From contig CAKZPV010000034.1 in NCBI GenBank assembly GCA_937139405.1, positions 124,001 through 188,000 on the forward strand: a stretch of 64,000 bases of DNA, given 5' to 3'. The position numbers and the translations under genes were made by a program. This document shows, piece by piece, positions 46,247 through 54,370 of the stretch. The stretch's first letter is position 1. Each line of letters opens with the position of its first letter. The notes beneath the pieces were generated by a model that saw nothing but the letters and a program-made list of their open reading frames with translations, did no database searches and had not been told where the DNA came from. This DNA is from an uncultured Nitrospirota bacterium. Its GTDB lineage: Bacteria > Nitrospirota > Nitrospiria > Nitrospirales > UBA8639.

Positions 46247-47488
46247 ATGACAAAGAAAATGCAATCACTGGTTTGCCGGGAATGTGGGAAAGAATATCCC
46301 ACGCAAGATATCCACGTCTGCGAGTTATGCTTTGGTCCCTTGGAAGTCAAATATGATTATGCGGCGATCAAAAAAGAAATCTCACGTGATAAAATTCTGG
46401 CTGGTCCCAAAAGCCTTTGGCGCTATGTGGACTTACTTCCCGTCGAAGGCACAAACTTCATTGGCAAACATGCTGGGTTTACTCCACTCGTGCATGCCAA
46501 AAACCTGGGCGCCTTTTTAGGTCTCGATAACTTGTACATCAAGAACGATTGCGTGAACCACCCAACTCTGTCATTTAAAGATCGAGTGGTGGCTATCGCC
46601 CTCACGCGCGCGCGGGAACTGGGGTTTGAAACCGTGGCCTGTGCGTCTACTGGCAATTTAGCCAATTCGGTCTCGGCCCATGCCGCCTCAGCAGGAATGA
46701 AATGTTATGTGTTTATTCCTGGCGACCTCGAAGCAGCGAAAGTGTTGGGCAATCTCATCTATCGTCCAAATGTCATTGAGATCGAAGGCAACTATGATGA
46801 CGTCAATCGGCTATGTAGCGAAATTGCAGGGGAACGACATTGGGCTTTTGTGAATATCAATATTCGTCCCTATTATGCAGAAGGATCAAAAACACTGGCC
46901 TTTGAAACCGCTGAGCAATTGGGGTGGCGAGCTCCCGATCAAGTCGTTGTGCCCATGGCCTCAGGATCTCTGCTCACGAAAATCTGGAAAGGGCTCAAAG
47001 AATTTGAAAAGGTTGGAATTCTTGATGCTGTCCCAACAAAAATCAATGGCGCACAAGCTGAAGGTTGCTCACCGATCGCGACGGCTTTTCGAAACGGTCG
47101 AGACTTTTTTAAGCCGGTCAAGCCTGACACAATTGCTAAATCGTTAGCTATTGGGAATCCGGCCGATGGGTACTATGCACTTAAAACTGCTGCAGAAAGC
47201 CACGGAGCCATGGATGCCGTTACGGATGATGAAATCGTTGAAAGCATTAAACTCCTAGCCCAAACAGAGGGGATTTTTGCCGAAACCGCTGGTGGGGTTA
47301 CCATTGGTGTGCTACGTAAATTAGCCAAACAAGGCTTGATACGAAAAGATGAAGTTACCGTCGCGTACATTACCGGCAATGGGCTCAAAACACAGGAAGC
47401 CGTTGTCGACTCGGTAGGACGACCTACTCGCATTCAACCCAGTCTCAAGCATTTCACGCAGACTTTTGGCATTGAGGAGTCAACATGA
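46247..47488 (+). CDS. thrC: Threonine synthase with N-terminal zinc ribbon
   Basis: 413 residues. Zinc-ribbon cysteines 10, 13, 25 and 28 (CREC...CELC) precede the PLP domain with Lys111 in SFKDR and the phosphate loop ASTGNLANS. Threonine synthases convert O-phosphohomoserine to threonine. Here the gene overlaps a sulfur-carrier gene (ATGA) and is followed by a NIL-domain gene, so a sulfur reaction on O-phosphohomoserine giving homocysteine is worth considering (inference). GAGG 9 nt before the ATG at 46247 sets the start; a longer frame from 46154 overlaps the E1 gene. Confidence 0.9.
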   Translation: MTKKMQSLVCRECGKEYPTQDIHVCELCFGPLEVKYDYAAIKKEISRDKILAGPKSLWRYVDLLPVEGTNFIGKHAGFTPLVHAKNLGAFLGLDNLYIKNDCVNHPTLSFKDRVVAIALTRARELGFETVACASTGNLANSVSAHAASAGMKCYVFIPGDLEAAKVLGNLIYRPNVIEIEGNYDDVNRLCSEIAGERHWAFVNINIRPYYAEGSKTLAFETAEQLGWRAPDQVVVPMASGSLLTKIWKGLKEFEKVGILDAVPTKINGAQAEGCSPIATAFRNGRDFFKPVKPDTIAKSLAIGNPADGYYALKTAAESHGAMDAVTDDEIVESIKLLAQTEGIFAETAGGVTIGVLRKLAKQGLIRKDEVTVAYITGNGLKTQEAVVDSVGRPTRIQPSLKHFTQTFGIEEST

Positions 47489-47760
47489 TTAAGGTACGTA
47501 TCCCTACTCCCCTTCGTCCCATGACAGGCGGAAAAAATGAAGTGGAAATAGCTGGCAATTCAGTTGCCGAAATTATTGAAAATTTAACCTCAGTCCACCC
47601 TGGCATTAAAGAACGCATTTGTGATGAACAGGGAGAAGTCCGACGATTTATCAATATATATGTCAATGAAGAAGACATTCGATTTTTGACCGGAAAAGAA
47701 ACGCCGTTAAAAGATGGGGATGAAATGTCAATTATTCCCGCCATTGCAGGAGGCAGGTAA
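47485..47760 (+). CDS. MoaD/CysO-like sulfur carrier with capped C-terminus (GGR)
   Basis: 91 residues, ubiquitin-like fold (VRIPTPLRPMTGGKNEVEIAG...LKDGDEMSIIPAIAGGR). CysO of Mycobacterium ends in AGG; this one has an extra Arg91 that would block activation until removed. The codons for the Gly-Gly-Arg end also form the SD (GGAGGCAGG) of the next gene. Start overlaps the thrC stop. The link to thrC points to threonine- or homocysteine-related chemistry rather than molybdopterin. Confidence 0.88.
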   Translation: MIKVRIPTPLRPMTGGKNEVEIAGNSVAEIIENLTSVHPGIKERICDEQGEVRRFINIYVNEEDIRFLTGKETPLKDGDEMSIIPAIAGGR

Positions 47761-48000
47761 ATGGCCAAACTTCGTTTCCATATTCGATACCCTGAAGAAC
47801 GTATCCCCGATCCAATTCTTTATCAAATCGGAAAAGAATTTCAGGTCATCCCAAGCATCAGGCGAGCAGATGTGCGTGAAACCACTGGATGGATGGATGT
47901 GGAGTTCACCGGTGAAACAGATGAAATCGACCGTGCTATCGTCGGCCTTCGCGAAAAAGGGTGCATTGTTGATCCCATCGAATTAAACGTTGTGGAATAA
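47761..48000 (+). CDS. NIL-domain protein
   Basis: 79 residues. The NIL domain is a ferredoxin-like fold found at the C-terminus of methionine transporter ATPase MetN and in proteins of homocysteine synthesis. The pattern LRFHIRYPEERIPDPILYQIGKEFQVIPSIRRADVRETTGWMDVEFTG fits. The ATG follows the carrier stop directly. A binding or regulatory role for methionine or homocysteine in this cluster is inferred. Confidence 0.85.
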   Translation: MAKLRFHIRYPEERIPDPILYQIGKEFQVIPSIRRADVRETTGWMDVEFTGETDEIDRAIVGLREKGCIVDPIELNVVE

Positions 48001-48013
48001 AAATAGATAACCC

Positions 48014-48817
48014 ATGCAATTCACAGATTCACAAATTAATCGCTATAGCCGTCAGATGATTCTGAGTGAAGTTGGCGGCAAAGGCCAAAAGAAAATTCAA
48101 GATGCTAAAGTTCTGGTGATTGGCGCAGGTGGATTAGGATCCCCAGCAGCGCTATACCTTGTCGCGGCTGGAATTGGGACTCTCGGGCTAACGGACGGCG
48201 ACGTCGTCGATCTTTCCAATTTGCAACGACAAATTCTCCATACCACTGATCGTATTGGCCTGCCCAAAGTAGAATCAGGTGGCAACCTATTAGCAGCACT
48301 AAATCCTGAGACAACACTCGAACTCTACCCAGAACATGTCAGTAAAGAAAACATCATGCCGTTATTTGCAAAATATGACATCATCCTAGACGGCTCTGAT
48401 AATTTCTCAACTCGTTTTCTTATCAACGATGCCTGCTTCTTTGCGAAAAAGACATTAATTTCTGGCAGCATCTTTCGGTTTGAAGGGCAACTTGCCACGA
48501 TTAAACCCCATGAAGGCTTTCCTTGTTATCGTTGCTTATATCCAGAACCGCCGCCGGCGGGACTCGTGCCAAATTGCCAAGAAGCTGGAGTGTTGGGTGT
48601 CTTAGCTGGAACAATTGGCGTACTTCAAGCCAATGAAGCCATCAAAGAAATTCTCGGGCTAGGAGAAAGCTTGGCCAACCGCCTTCTCTTGTACGATGCC
48701 TTGGATATGACGTTTAGAAAAGTAGGACGCCCAAAAGCTCCCGATTGTCCTCTCTGCGGACCTCATCCGACCATTACGGAATTGGGTGAGGACTACGAGG
48801 TTTCCTGTAGTCTCTAA
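48014..48817 (+). CDS. E1-like sulfur-carrier adenylyltransferase (MoeB/ThiF family), copy 2
   Basis: 267 residues, same motifs as the copy at 45385: GAGGLG (37-42), DLSNLQRQ, Cys171/174, Cys188 (NCQEAG) and Cys245/248. The two proteins share long identical stretches, so this looks like a gene duplication within the cluster, each copy perhaps serving one carrier. It is 14 bp after the NIL gene and 6 bp before the JAMM gene. Confidence 0.92.
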   Translation: MQFTDSQINRYSRQMILSEVGGKGQKKIQDAKVLVIGAGGLGSPAALYLVAAGIGTLGLTDGDVVDLSNLQRQILHTTDRIGLPKVESGGNLLAALNPETTLELYPEHVSKENIMPLFAKYDIILDGSDNFSTRFLINDACFFAKKTLISGSIFRFEGQLATIKPHEGFPCYRCLYPEPPPAGLVPNCQEAGVLGVLAGTIGVLQANEAIKEILGLGESLANRLLLYDALDMTFRKVGRPKAPDCPLCGPHPTITELGEDYEVSCSL

Positions 48818-48822
48818 CTTCC

Positions 48823-49338
48823 ATGCTCCACATTCCTTCCGGTATTATTCAAGACATGATTACTCATGCGCGAGAACTGGCTCCACATGAATGCTGCGGC
48901 ATTCTTTCGGGGGAAAACCAGTCCGTGACCGAGACCTATCGCATTACCAATATTTTAGCGACGATGTCTGAACAGGAGTTGTATCGTTTCGAGGGCGCTA
49001 AACTCTCAGACCTGAAACACCTCTCTCCAGAAGAGCGAGCGGATATTGCGTTTCAGATGGATGCACGGGAAATGGCCATGGCGCAACGTGACATTCGCTC
49101 GAAAGAACGTGATCTCTTAGGATTCTACCATTCTCATACCTTTAGCCCGGCTCGCCCCTCTCAAACTGATATCACCATTGCGATGGAATTTGAAAGTTAC
49201 CGTAAAAAACTCAACCTTCCCGAACCCCTCCACCTCATCGTCTCCTTAGAACATACTAAGAGCCCAGATATCCGTGCTTATAGGATTCAAGACTCCAAAG
49301 CCACAGAAGTTTTGATTAAACAGATAGCTTCTGAGTGA
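48823..49338 (+). CDS. JAMM/MPN+ zinc metalloprotease (Mec/HcyD-like)
   Basis: 171 residues. The JAMM active site is complete: Glu23 in PHECCG, then His103-x-His105 and Asp116 in HSHTFSPARPSQTD. The residue after the second His is Thr rather than the usual Pro. Mec releases cysteine from CysO-Cys and HcyD both uncaps HcyS and releases homocysteine. Here it is the last gene of the sulfur cluster and could uncap the two carriers and free the amino-acid product (inference). Confidence 0.9.
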   Translation: MLHIPSGIIQDMITHARELAPHECCGILSGENQSVTETYRITNILATMSEQELYRFEGAKLSDLKHLSPEERADIAFQMDAREMAMAQRDIRSKERDLLGFYHSHTFSPARPSQTDITIAMEFESYRKKLNLPEPLHLIVSLEHTKSPDIRAYRIQDSKATEVLIKQIASE

Positions 49339-49448
49339 CTCTTCACCATTTTTGTATTTCGCTATGTTCTCAGTACAACCATAGACATTTCACCCAGATA
49401 ATTGCGATACTGAGAGGCTTTCTCAAAGTTTTCCTGAAGGAGAAATCC

Positions 49449-49799
49449 ATGTTCCCCCATGTGGTCACCAATAGCCTGTTTGCCCTTCTGTTACTTGTTC
49501 TCTCAAGCACACCTGTCTTCGCAGAATCCTCAAAAACACTCAAAAGTTATTACAGCCCGATCGTTCGCTTGGAAGCAGATAAGGGATACTTTCTCATTAC
49601 CACGAACTCTGGGATTCAATGGATCCAAGTTGAGGATGCGGCAAAAGAACACCTCAAAACATTAGACGTCGGCGACATGATTGATGTTGTCGTCGAACTT
49701 CGTCCAGATCCTGCTCCTCCTATTCTGAAGACCTGGAAATTGGCCAGAAGTGCCTCTCCTTGCACCGTCTTTAACGGCCAAACCTGCAGTCCAGAATAG
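49449..49799 (+). CDS. Small periplasmic hypothetical protein
   Basis: 116 residues with a clear signal peptide (ending TPVFAES). The mature part is beta-rich (YYSPIVRLEADKGYFLITTNSGIQWIQVED...LDVGDMIDVVVEL), resembling a small OB- or SH3-like fold, and two cysteines near the C-terminus may form a disulfide. AAGGAG 7 nt before the ATG fixes the start; the longer frame from 49335 is rejected. Unrecognised family. Confidence 0.7.
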   Translation: MFPHVVTNSLFALLLLVLSSTPVFAESSKTLKSYYSPIVRLEADKGYFLITTNSGIQWIQVEDAAKEHLKTLDVGDMIDVVVELRPDPAPPILKTWKLARSASPCTVFNGQTCSPE

Positions 49800-50086
49800 C
49801 GAACCTTTTTCCTCCTCAAAATTTTTTGCTCAAGAGTTCTCTCGTTCTCCACTGCTGTCCTGACATTTTCGACTTCTCCTCTTCGTTCTTGTTCATCAGC
49901 GACGTAAATTTAGATTCTGATTTCCTGTTTTAATATTTTAAATTGACAATAAGTAATTTTTAAATTACAGTGCTTTAAACTCCACACATATGTCAGTGAA
50001 TTGAATGATTGTTCCTAATTCTCAGACGAAGAGAACCGAAGCCTATCTCAACAAACAATACGAACAAACCTAGAAATAGTAGATTG

Positions 50087-50767
50087 ATGATATTTGATTT
50101 GGATTTAGGCCCTTTATGGCTGACCTTGCAACTTGCAGGCGCCACCGTCATCGTCCTGCTTCTCGTGGGGACACCTATCGCTTGGTGGCTTGCGTTTACC
50201 TCATCACGATTACGAACCATTGTCGAAGCTATTGTGGCTCTCCCCATCGTCTTACCACCCACGGTCCTCGGGTTCTATCTGCTCATCGCACTTGGCCCTC
50301 ATGGATTCCTCGGGAGCCCGTGGAAAGATCTCACTGGCTCTACACTGTCCTTTACCTTTACCGGACTGGTCATTGCGTCAACCTTTTACTCCCTCCCCTT
50401 TGTTGTTCAACCCCTCCACGGCGCTTTCGAATCCGTAGGGAAAAAGCCCTTAGAAGCAGCTTGGGCCCTTGGGGCCTCAAGACTCGACACGTTTTTGACT
50501 GTCGCCTCTCCAATGGCTCTTCGTGGATACTTGACCGCTATAGTCTTAGGGTTCGCACATACCCTAGGGGAATTCGGCGTCGTCCTCATGGTCGGTGGAA
50601 ATATTCCAGGACAAACCAAAGTCCTCTCAATTGCTATTTACGATCACGTTGAAGTCCTAGAATACGCTCAAGCCCATACCCTCTCATTGGGACTGCTCAT
50701 TTTCTCTTTTGTCGTTCTACTAGCAGTCTATACGGCAAATCGACGATTACCGCTCCATGCCACATGA
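50087..50767 (+). CDS. modB: Molybdate ABC transporter permease ModB
   Basis: 226 residues with about five membrane segments. The permease signature reads AAWALGASRLDTFLTVASPMALRGYLTAIVLGFAHTLGEFGVVLMVGGN, typical of ModB. The frame is open back to 50009, but homologues begin near the ATG at 50087. It overlaps modC (ATGA). No modA gene is in the window. Confidence 0.93.
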   Translation: MIFDLDLGPLWLTLQLAGATVIVLLLVGTPIAWWLAFTSSRLRTIVEAIVALPIVLPPTVLGFYLLIALGPHGFLGSPWKDLTGSTLSFTFTGLVIASTFYSLPFVVQPLHGAFESVGKKPLEAAWALGASRLDTFLTVASPMALRGYLTAIVLGFAHTLGEFGVVLMVGGNIPGQTKVLSIAIYDHVEVLEYAQAHTLSLGLLIFSFVVLLAVYTANRRLPLHAT

Positions 50768-51861
50768 GTCAATTAACTGCCAACTTTAACCTTGCGTTTC
50801 CCTCGTTTCACTTACAGGCGAATATTAATGTTCGAGCCGAAGGAGTGATCGCGATCTTTGGCAACTCAGGCTGCGGCAAGACCACATTCTTACGATGCCT
50901 GGCTGGGTTGGAACGCTCCATCACAGGCTCAATGACTCTAGATACCTACACGTGGCAGGATGAAAGCCAGGGGATTTTTGTTCCTCTTTCCCAACGCCCA
51001 ATTGGCTATGTTTTCCAGGAGCCTCGCCTTTTCCCTCATATCAATGTCCACGCCAATTTACAATATGGCTGGAAACGCACAGACAAAAGCGTACGCCACA
51101 TTGCACTTGAGCAAGTCGTTCAGGTCTTAGATATTGAACAACTACTCGAGCGCCGTCCTTCCTCTTTATCAGGTGGAGAACAGCAACGAGTGGCCATCGG
51201 TCGCGCCCTATTAACCAGCCCGAAACTCTTACTCATGGATGAGCCTCTGAGTTCACTAGACTTACAGCGAAAACGAGAAATTCTTCCATTTATCAAAAAA
51301 CTGGATTCAGAATTTCACATTCCCATTGTCTATGTGAGTCATGATCTGAATGAAATTGTTGAGTTGGCCAAGACGATGGTTTTGCTCAAGGAAGGAAAAG
51401 TGGCCGTCAGCGGTCAAATCGAGGAGGTTTTCTCACAACTCAATCTTCGGCATCTGATCCCGGAAAATCATCTGGGGGCACTTGTCGACACCGCGGTCGC
51501 GGAACAAGATCAGGAATTCGGTCTCACAAAACTCACCTTCTCGGGTGGGCACCTTCATGTTCCCCACCAAGAACGAACAATTGGAGAGCGCCTTCGGGTG
51601 CAAATTCTGGCCAAAGATGTCAGCATTATTTCCAGCCCTCCTTCATTTCAAACCAGCGTGTTAAATCTTCTGGAAGCCACGGTCGTAGAAATTGGAGAGG
51701 TGCATACTGGACACCCTTTTGTTGACATCAAACTGGATATCGGTTGTCCCCTACTCGCCACGATCACTCGAAAATCATTAGCCGCCCTCAAACTTCACCC
51801 AGGCCAAATCGTCTATGCCCAAATCAAAGCCGTGGCACTCAGCTCAGAAACCTACCAATAA
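50764..51861 (+). CDS. modC: Molybdate ABC transporter ATPase ModC
   Basis: 365 residues. Walker A GNSGCGKT (33-40), ABC signature SLSGGEQQRVAIGRAL, Walker B LLMDEPLSSLD. The C-terminal part (from about 290) resembles the molybdate-binding Mop/TOBE domain that distinguishes ModC. Coupled to modB. Confidence 0.94.
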   Translation: MSQLTANFNLAFPSFHLQANINVRAEGVIAIFGNSGCGKTTFLRCLAGLERSITGSMTLDTYTWQDESQGIFVPLSQRPIGYVFQEPRLFPHINVHANLQYGWKRTDKSVRHIALEQVVQVLDIEQLLERRPSSLSGGEQQRVAIGRALLTSPKLLLMDEPLSSLDLQRKREILPFIKKLDSEFHIPIVYVSHDLNEIVELAKTMVLLKEGKVAVSGQIEEVFSQLNLRHLIPENHLGALVDTAVAEQDQEFGLTKLTFSGGHLHVPHQERTIGERLRVQILAKDVSIISSPPSFQTSVLNLLEATVVEIGEVHTGHPFVDIKLDIGCPLLATITRKSLAALKLHPGQIVYAQIKAVALSSETYQ

Positions 51862-52530
51862 TTTTTTCGACAGCGAGTGGGCAAACATCGGCATACAAAG
51901 AGAGGCTGTTGAATATTGCACTCCGATCGATGCTATTTCATCTTATTAGGATGGACAGCCTGAACAGGAGGGAATGGTCAAAAAAGTCCGTTCAGCAAGG
52001 CCGCAGCAATTTTGACGCTGAGCATACCGGCAGACACTGACGGCTTTTTTCAGCATTCCTGGGGGCTGACCAAGCCAATCACCGCCAGATAACAATCAAT
52101 CGGCGCTTGCCATTTTTTTTAAAAAACCATTCATTTTTGTCTACCATTTTCCGAATGATAATAATTAAGGGTCGTCTAGCAAGCGAGTGCACAAGTCTGG
52201 GCATAGAGAGGTTGAAAGCGCCAATCGCAGCCAATGGATTGCAGGATTTGAAGGCGAAATCTGGCAGGATAATCAAATATCAGAACGGAGGAGCCTACTG
52301 AAGCCTCCCGATTCCACGGATTTCAACCAAGAGCCACGATGAAAGGGCTATCCGTAGATTCAAAGACCCATGCGATCCGGGTGATTCAAACGAATGGGGT
52401 ATTGGAGCAGCGATCAGGAGTCTCACCACCTGAAAATTCTGGCCTATATGCTCAAGTACCTATGAAAAACAATCTGTTCTTACCCACTTACTTGGGAGTT
52501 GAACCTCATTAATTATCGGGAGTTTTTACC
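51862..52530. other. Gene-poor gap between modC and motA with degenerate repeats
   Basis: No convincing gene. Two similar roughly 37-bp segments (about 51874-51910 and 52181-52214, both beginning GCGAGTG and ending near GAGAGG(C/T)TG) suggest a decayed repeat. The block 51953-52050 holds a hairpin with T-tract. Short frames around 52107-52301 and 52079-52276 cover each other and lack an SD. A remnant of a mobile element is possible but no transposase motif is visible. Confidence 0.4.
52027..52050 (+). terminator. Possible terminator after modC
   Basis: CCGGCAG pairs with CTGACGG (one mismatch, 3-nt loop) and is followed by C and six T. It lies 166 bp after the modC stop. Confidence 0.4.
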
Positions 52531-53388
52531 ATGCTAGTTATCGTTGGATACATAATTATTATTATTTCTGTATTTGGCGGCTTTGCGCTTGCTGGCGGAC
52601 ATGTCGCCTCACTGTGGCAACCAGTGGAAGTACTCATGATCGCAGGTGGTGCAATCGGCGCGTTTGTGGTTGGTAATTCTAATAAAGCCATTAAGGCCAC
52701 ATTGAAGAATTTGCCGGGGGTGTTCAAAGAAACCCCGTATAACAAAGTTATGTACATGCAATTGATGACACTACTGTACACCATATTAGTGAAAATAAAA
52801 AAAGAAGGCTTGATGTCAATTGAAGGTGACGTTGATGATCCACATAAAAGCCCCATCTTCAAAAAATTTCCCACAATTCTCGCAGATCACCATGTCACTG
52901 AATTTATCACTGACTATTTTAGACTGATGGTTGGTGGCAATCTCAATTCTATGGAAATAGAAAATTTAATGGATTGTGAATTGGAAACCCACCATCAGGA
53001 GGGCGAAGTTCCAATTCATACGGTTGCCAAGCTGGGAGATGGATTACCGGCCTTTGGTATTGTTGCTGCGGTGATGGGTGTTGTCCATACCATGGAGTCC
53101 GTTCATCTACCACCTGCTGAGCTGGGTGTGTTGATTGCTGCAGCACTCGTTGGAACCTTCCTAGGCATTCTCCTTGCTTATGGATTTGTCAGTCCTTTGG
53201 CGGGCAAACTTGAACATCGGCTGCATGAATCGAGTAAATTGCTTGAATGTATAAAAATCACGATCTTGGCTAATCTTAATGGCTACTCTCCCGTGTTGGC
53301 TGTTGAGTTTGGCAGGAAAGCATTATTTACAACTGAGCGACCATCATTTATGGAACTCGAGAAGCATATGAAAGCCAGCAAACCCTAA
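52531..53388 (+). CDS. motA: Flagellar motor stator protein MotA
   Basis: 285 residues with four membrane segments. The pattern IVGYIIIIISVFGGFALAGGHVASLWQPVEVLMIAGGAIGAFVVGNS and the loop DGLPAFGIVAAVMGVVHTMES match proteobacterial-type MotA. GGGAG 9 nt before the ATG. With motB it makes the proton-driven stator. No other flagellar gene is adjacent. Confidence 0.95.
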   Translation: MLVIVGYIIIIISVFGGFALAGGHVASLWQPVEVLMIAGGAIGAFVVGNSNKAIKATLKNLPGVFKETPYNKVMYMQLMTLLYTILVKIKKEGLMSIEGDVDDPHKSPIFKKFPTILADHHVTEFITDYFRLMVGGNLNSMEIENLMDCELETHHQEGEVPIHTVAKLGDGLPAFGIVAAVMGVVHTMESVHLPPAELGVLIAAALVGTFLGILLAYGFVSPLAGKLEHRLHESSKLLECIKITILANLNGYSPVLAVEFGRKALFTTERPSFMELEKHMKASKP

Positions 53389-53432
53389 TCATCATACTCA
53401 TAAAATGGTCACGCAGGACTCCGAGGTAATTT

Positions 53433-54335
53433 ATGGCTGAAGAAGCGTCTCAACAACCGATTGTTGTCAAAAAAATCAAGAAAATTGTGGGTGGTGGGCA
53501 TGGGGGTGCCTGGAAAATTGCGTATGCAGATTTTGTGACCGCAATGATGGCCTTTTTCTTATTGATGTGGTTACTAGGATCAGTAGATGGTGGGAAAAAA
53601 GTAGGGATAGCTGAGTATTTCAAAACCCCCTTAAAAGTTGCGATGGGTGATCCTGGCACTGGTGATGCGTCAAATATCATTAAAGGTGGTGGAAAAGATT
53701 TAACTCGTGACACGGGTCAGGTGCAAAAAGGCGCTCAAGAAAAAATCATGAAAAAAATTACCCCTGAGACTGCAGCCCAGGCCGAACGTGCACGCAAAGA
53801 GATGGTTCAACTGACGGAACTAAAAGGTAAAATCGAGAAAGCCATAAAAGGGAATCCGGCATTACAAAAATTCAAAAAACAGCTATTGTTGGATATCACA
53901 ACTGATGGCCTGCGAATCCAAATCGTTGATGCACAAAACCGTCCGATGTTTGCGAGTGGGCGAGCAGACTTGCAGCCCTATACTCGACTGATTCTTCATG
54001 AAATTGGTCAGACCCTCAATGGTGTTCCCAATAAAATTAGCCTGTCAGGACATACTGATGCGACACCTTTTCCTTCAGGCAATTCAGGGTATAGTAACTG
54101 GGAATTATCAGCAGATCGGGCGAATGCCTCACGACGAGAATTGGTAGCTGGCAATATGGACGCTAACAAAGTCATAAGAGTCGTTGGCCTATCTTCCGCA
54201 GTATTATTTGACAAGAATGACCCGTATAACCCCATCAATCGTCGTATTTCTATTACCGTGATGAACAAAGCAGCAGAAAAAGCGGTGACCAAAGATGGTG
54301 ACGGTAAAGGACTGACTTTCAATTCCGGTGTCTAA
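53433..54335 (+). CDS. motB: Flagellar motor stator protein MotB
   Basis: 300 residues. N-terminal GGGHGGAWKIAYADFVTAMMAFFLLMWLLG carries the plug/TM helix with the proton-carrying Asp in YADFVTAMMAF. An OmpA-like peptidoglycan-binding domain follows (KISLSGHTDATPF...ELSADRANASRREL). GAGG before the ATG. Forms an operon with motA and the methyltransferase gene. Confidence 0.95.
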   Translation: MAEEASQQPIVVKKIKKIVGGGHGGAWKIAYADFVTAMMAFFLLMWLLGSVDGGKKVGIAEYFKTPLKVAMGDPGTGDASNIIKGGGKDLTRDTGQVQKGAQEKIMKKITPETAAQAERARKEMVQLTELKGKIEKAIKGNPALQKFKKQLLLDITTDGLRIQIVDAQNRPMFASGRADLQPYTRLILHEIGQTLNGVPNKISLSGHTDATPFPSGNSGYSNWELSADRANASRRELVAGNMDANKVIRVVGLSSAVLFDKNDPYNPINRRISITVMNKAAEKAVTKDGDGKGLTFNSGV

Positions 54336-54370
54336 GCTGGATTCGTCATTTTCGTCTATTGAGTACATTG

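Noticed and set aside
52079-52301. Overlapping 64-65-codon frames on both strands
   Set aside because: They mirror each other, have no SD and match nothing I recognise.
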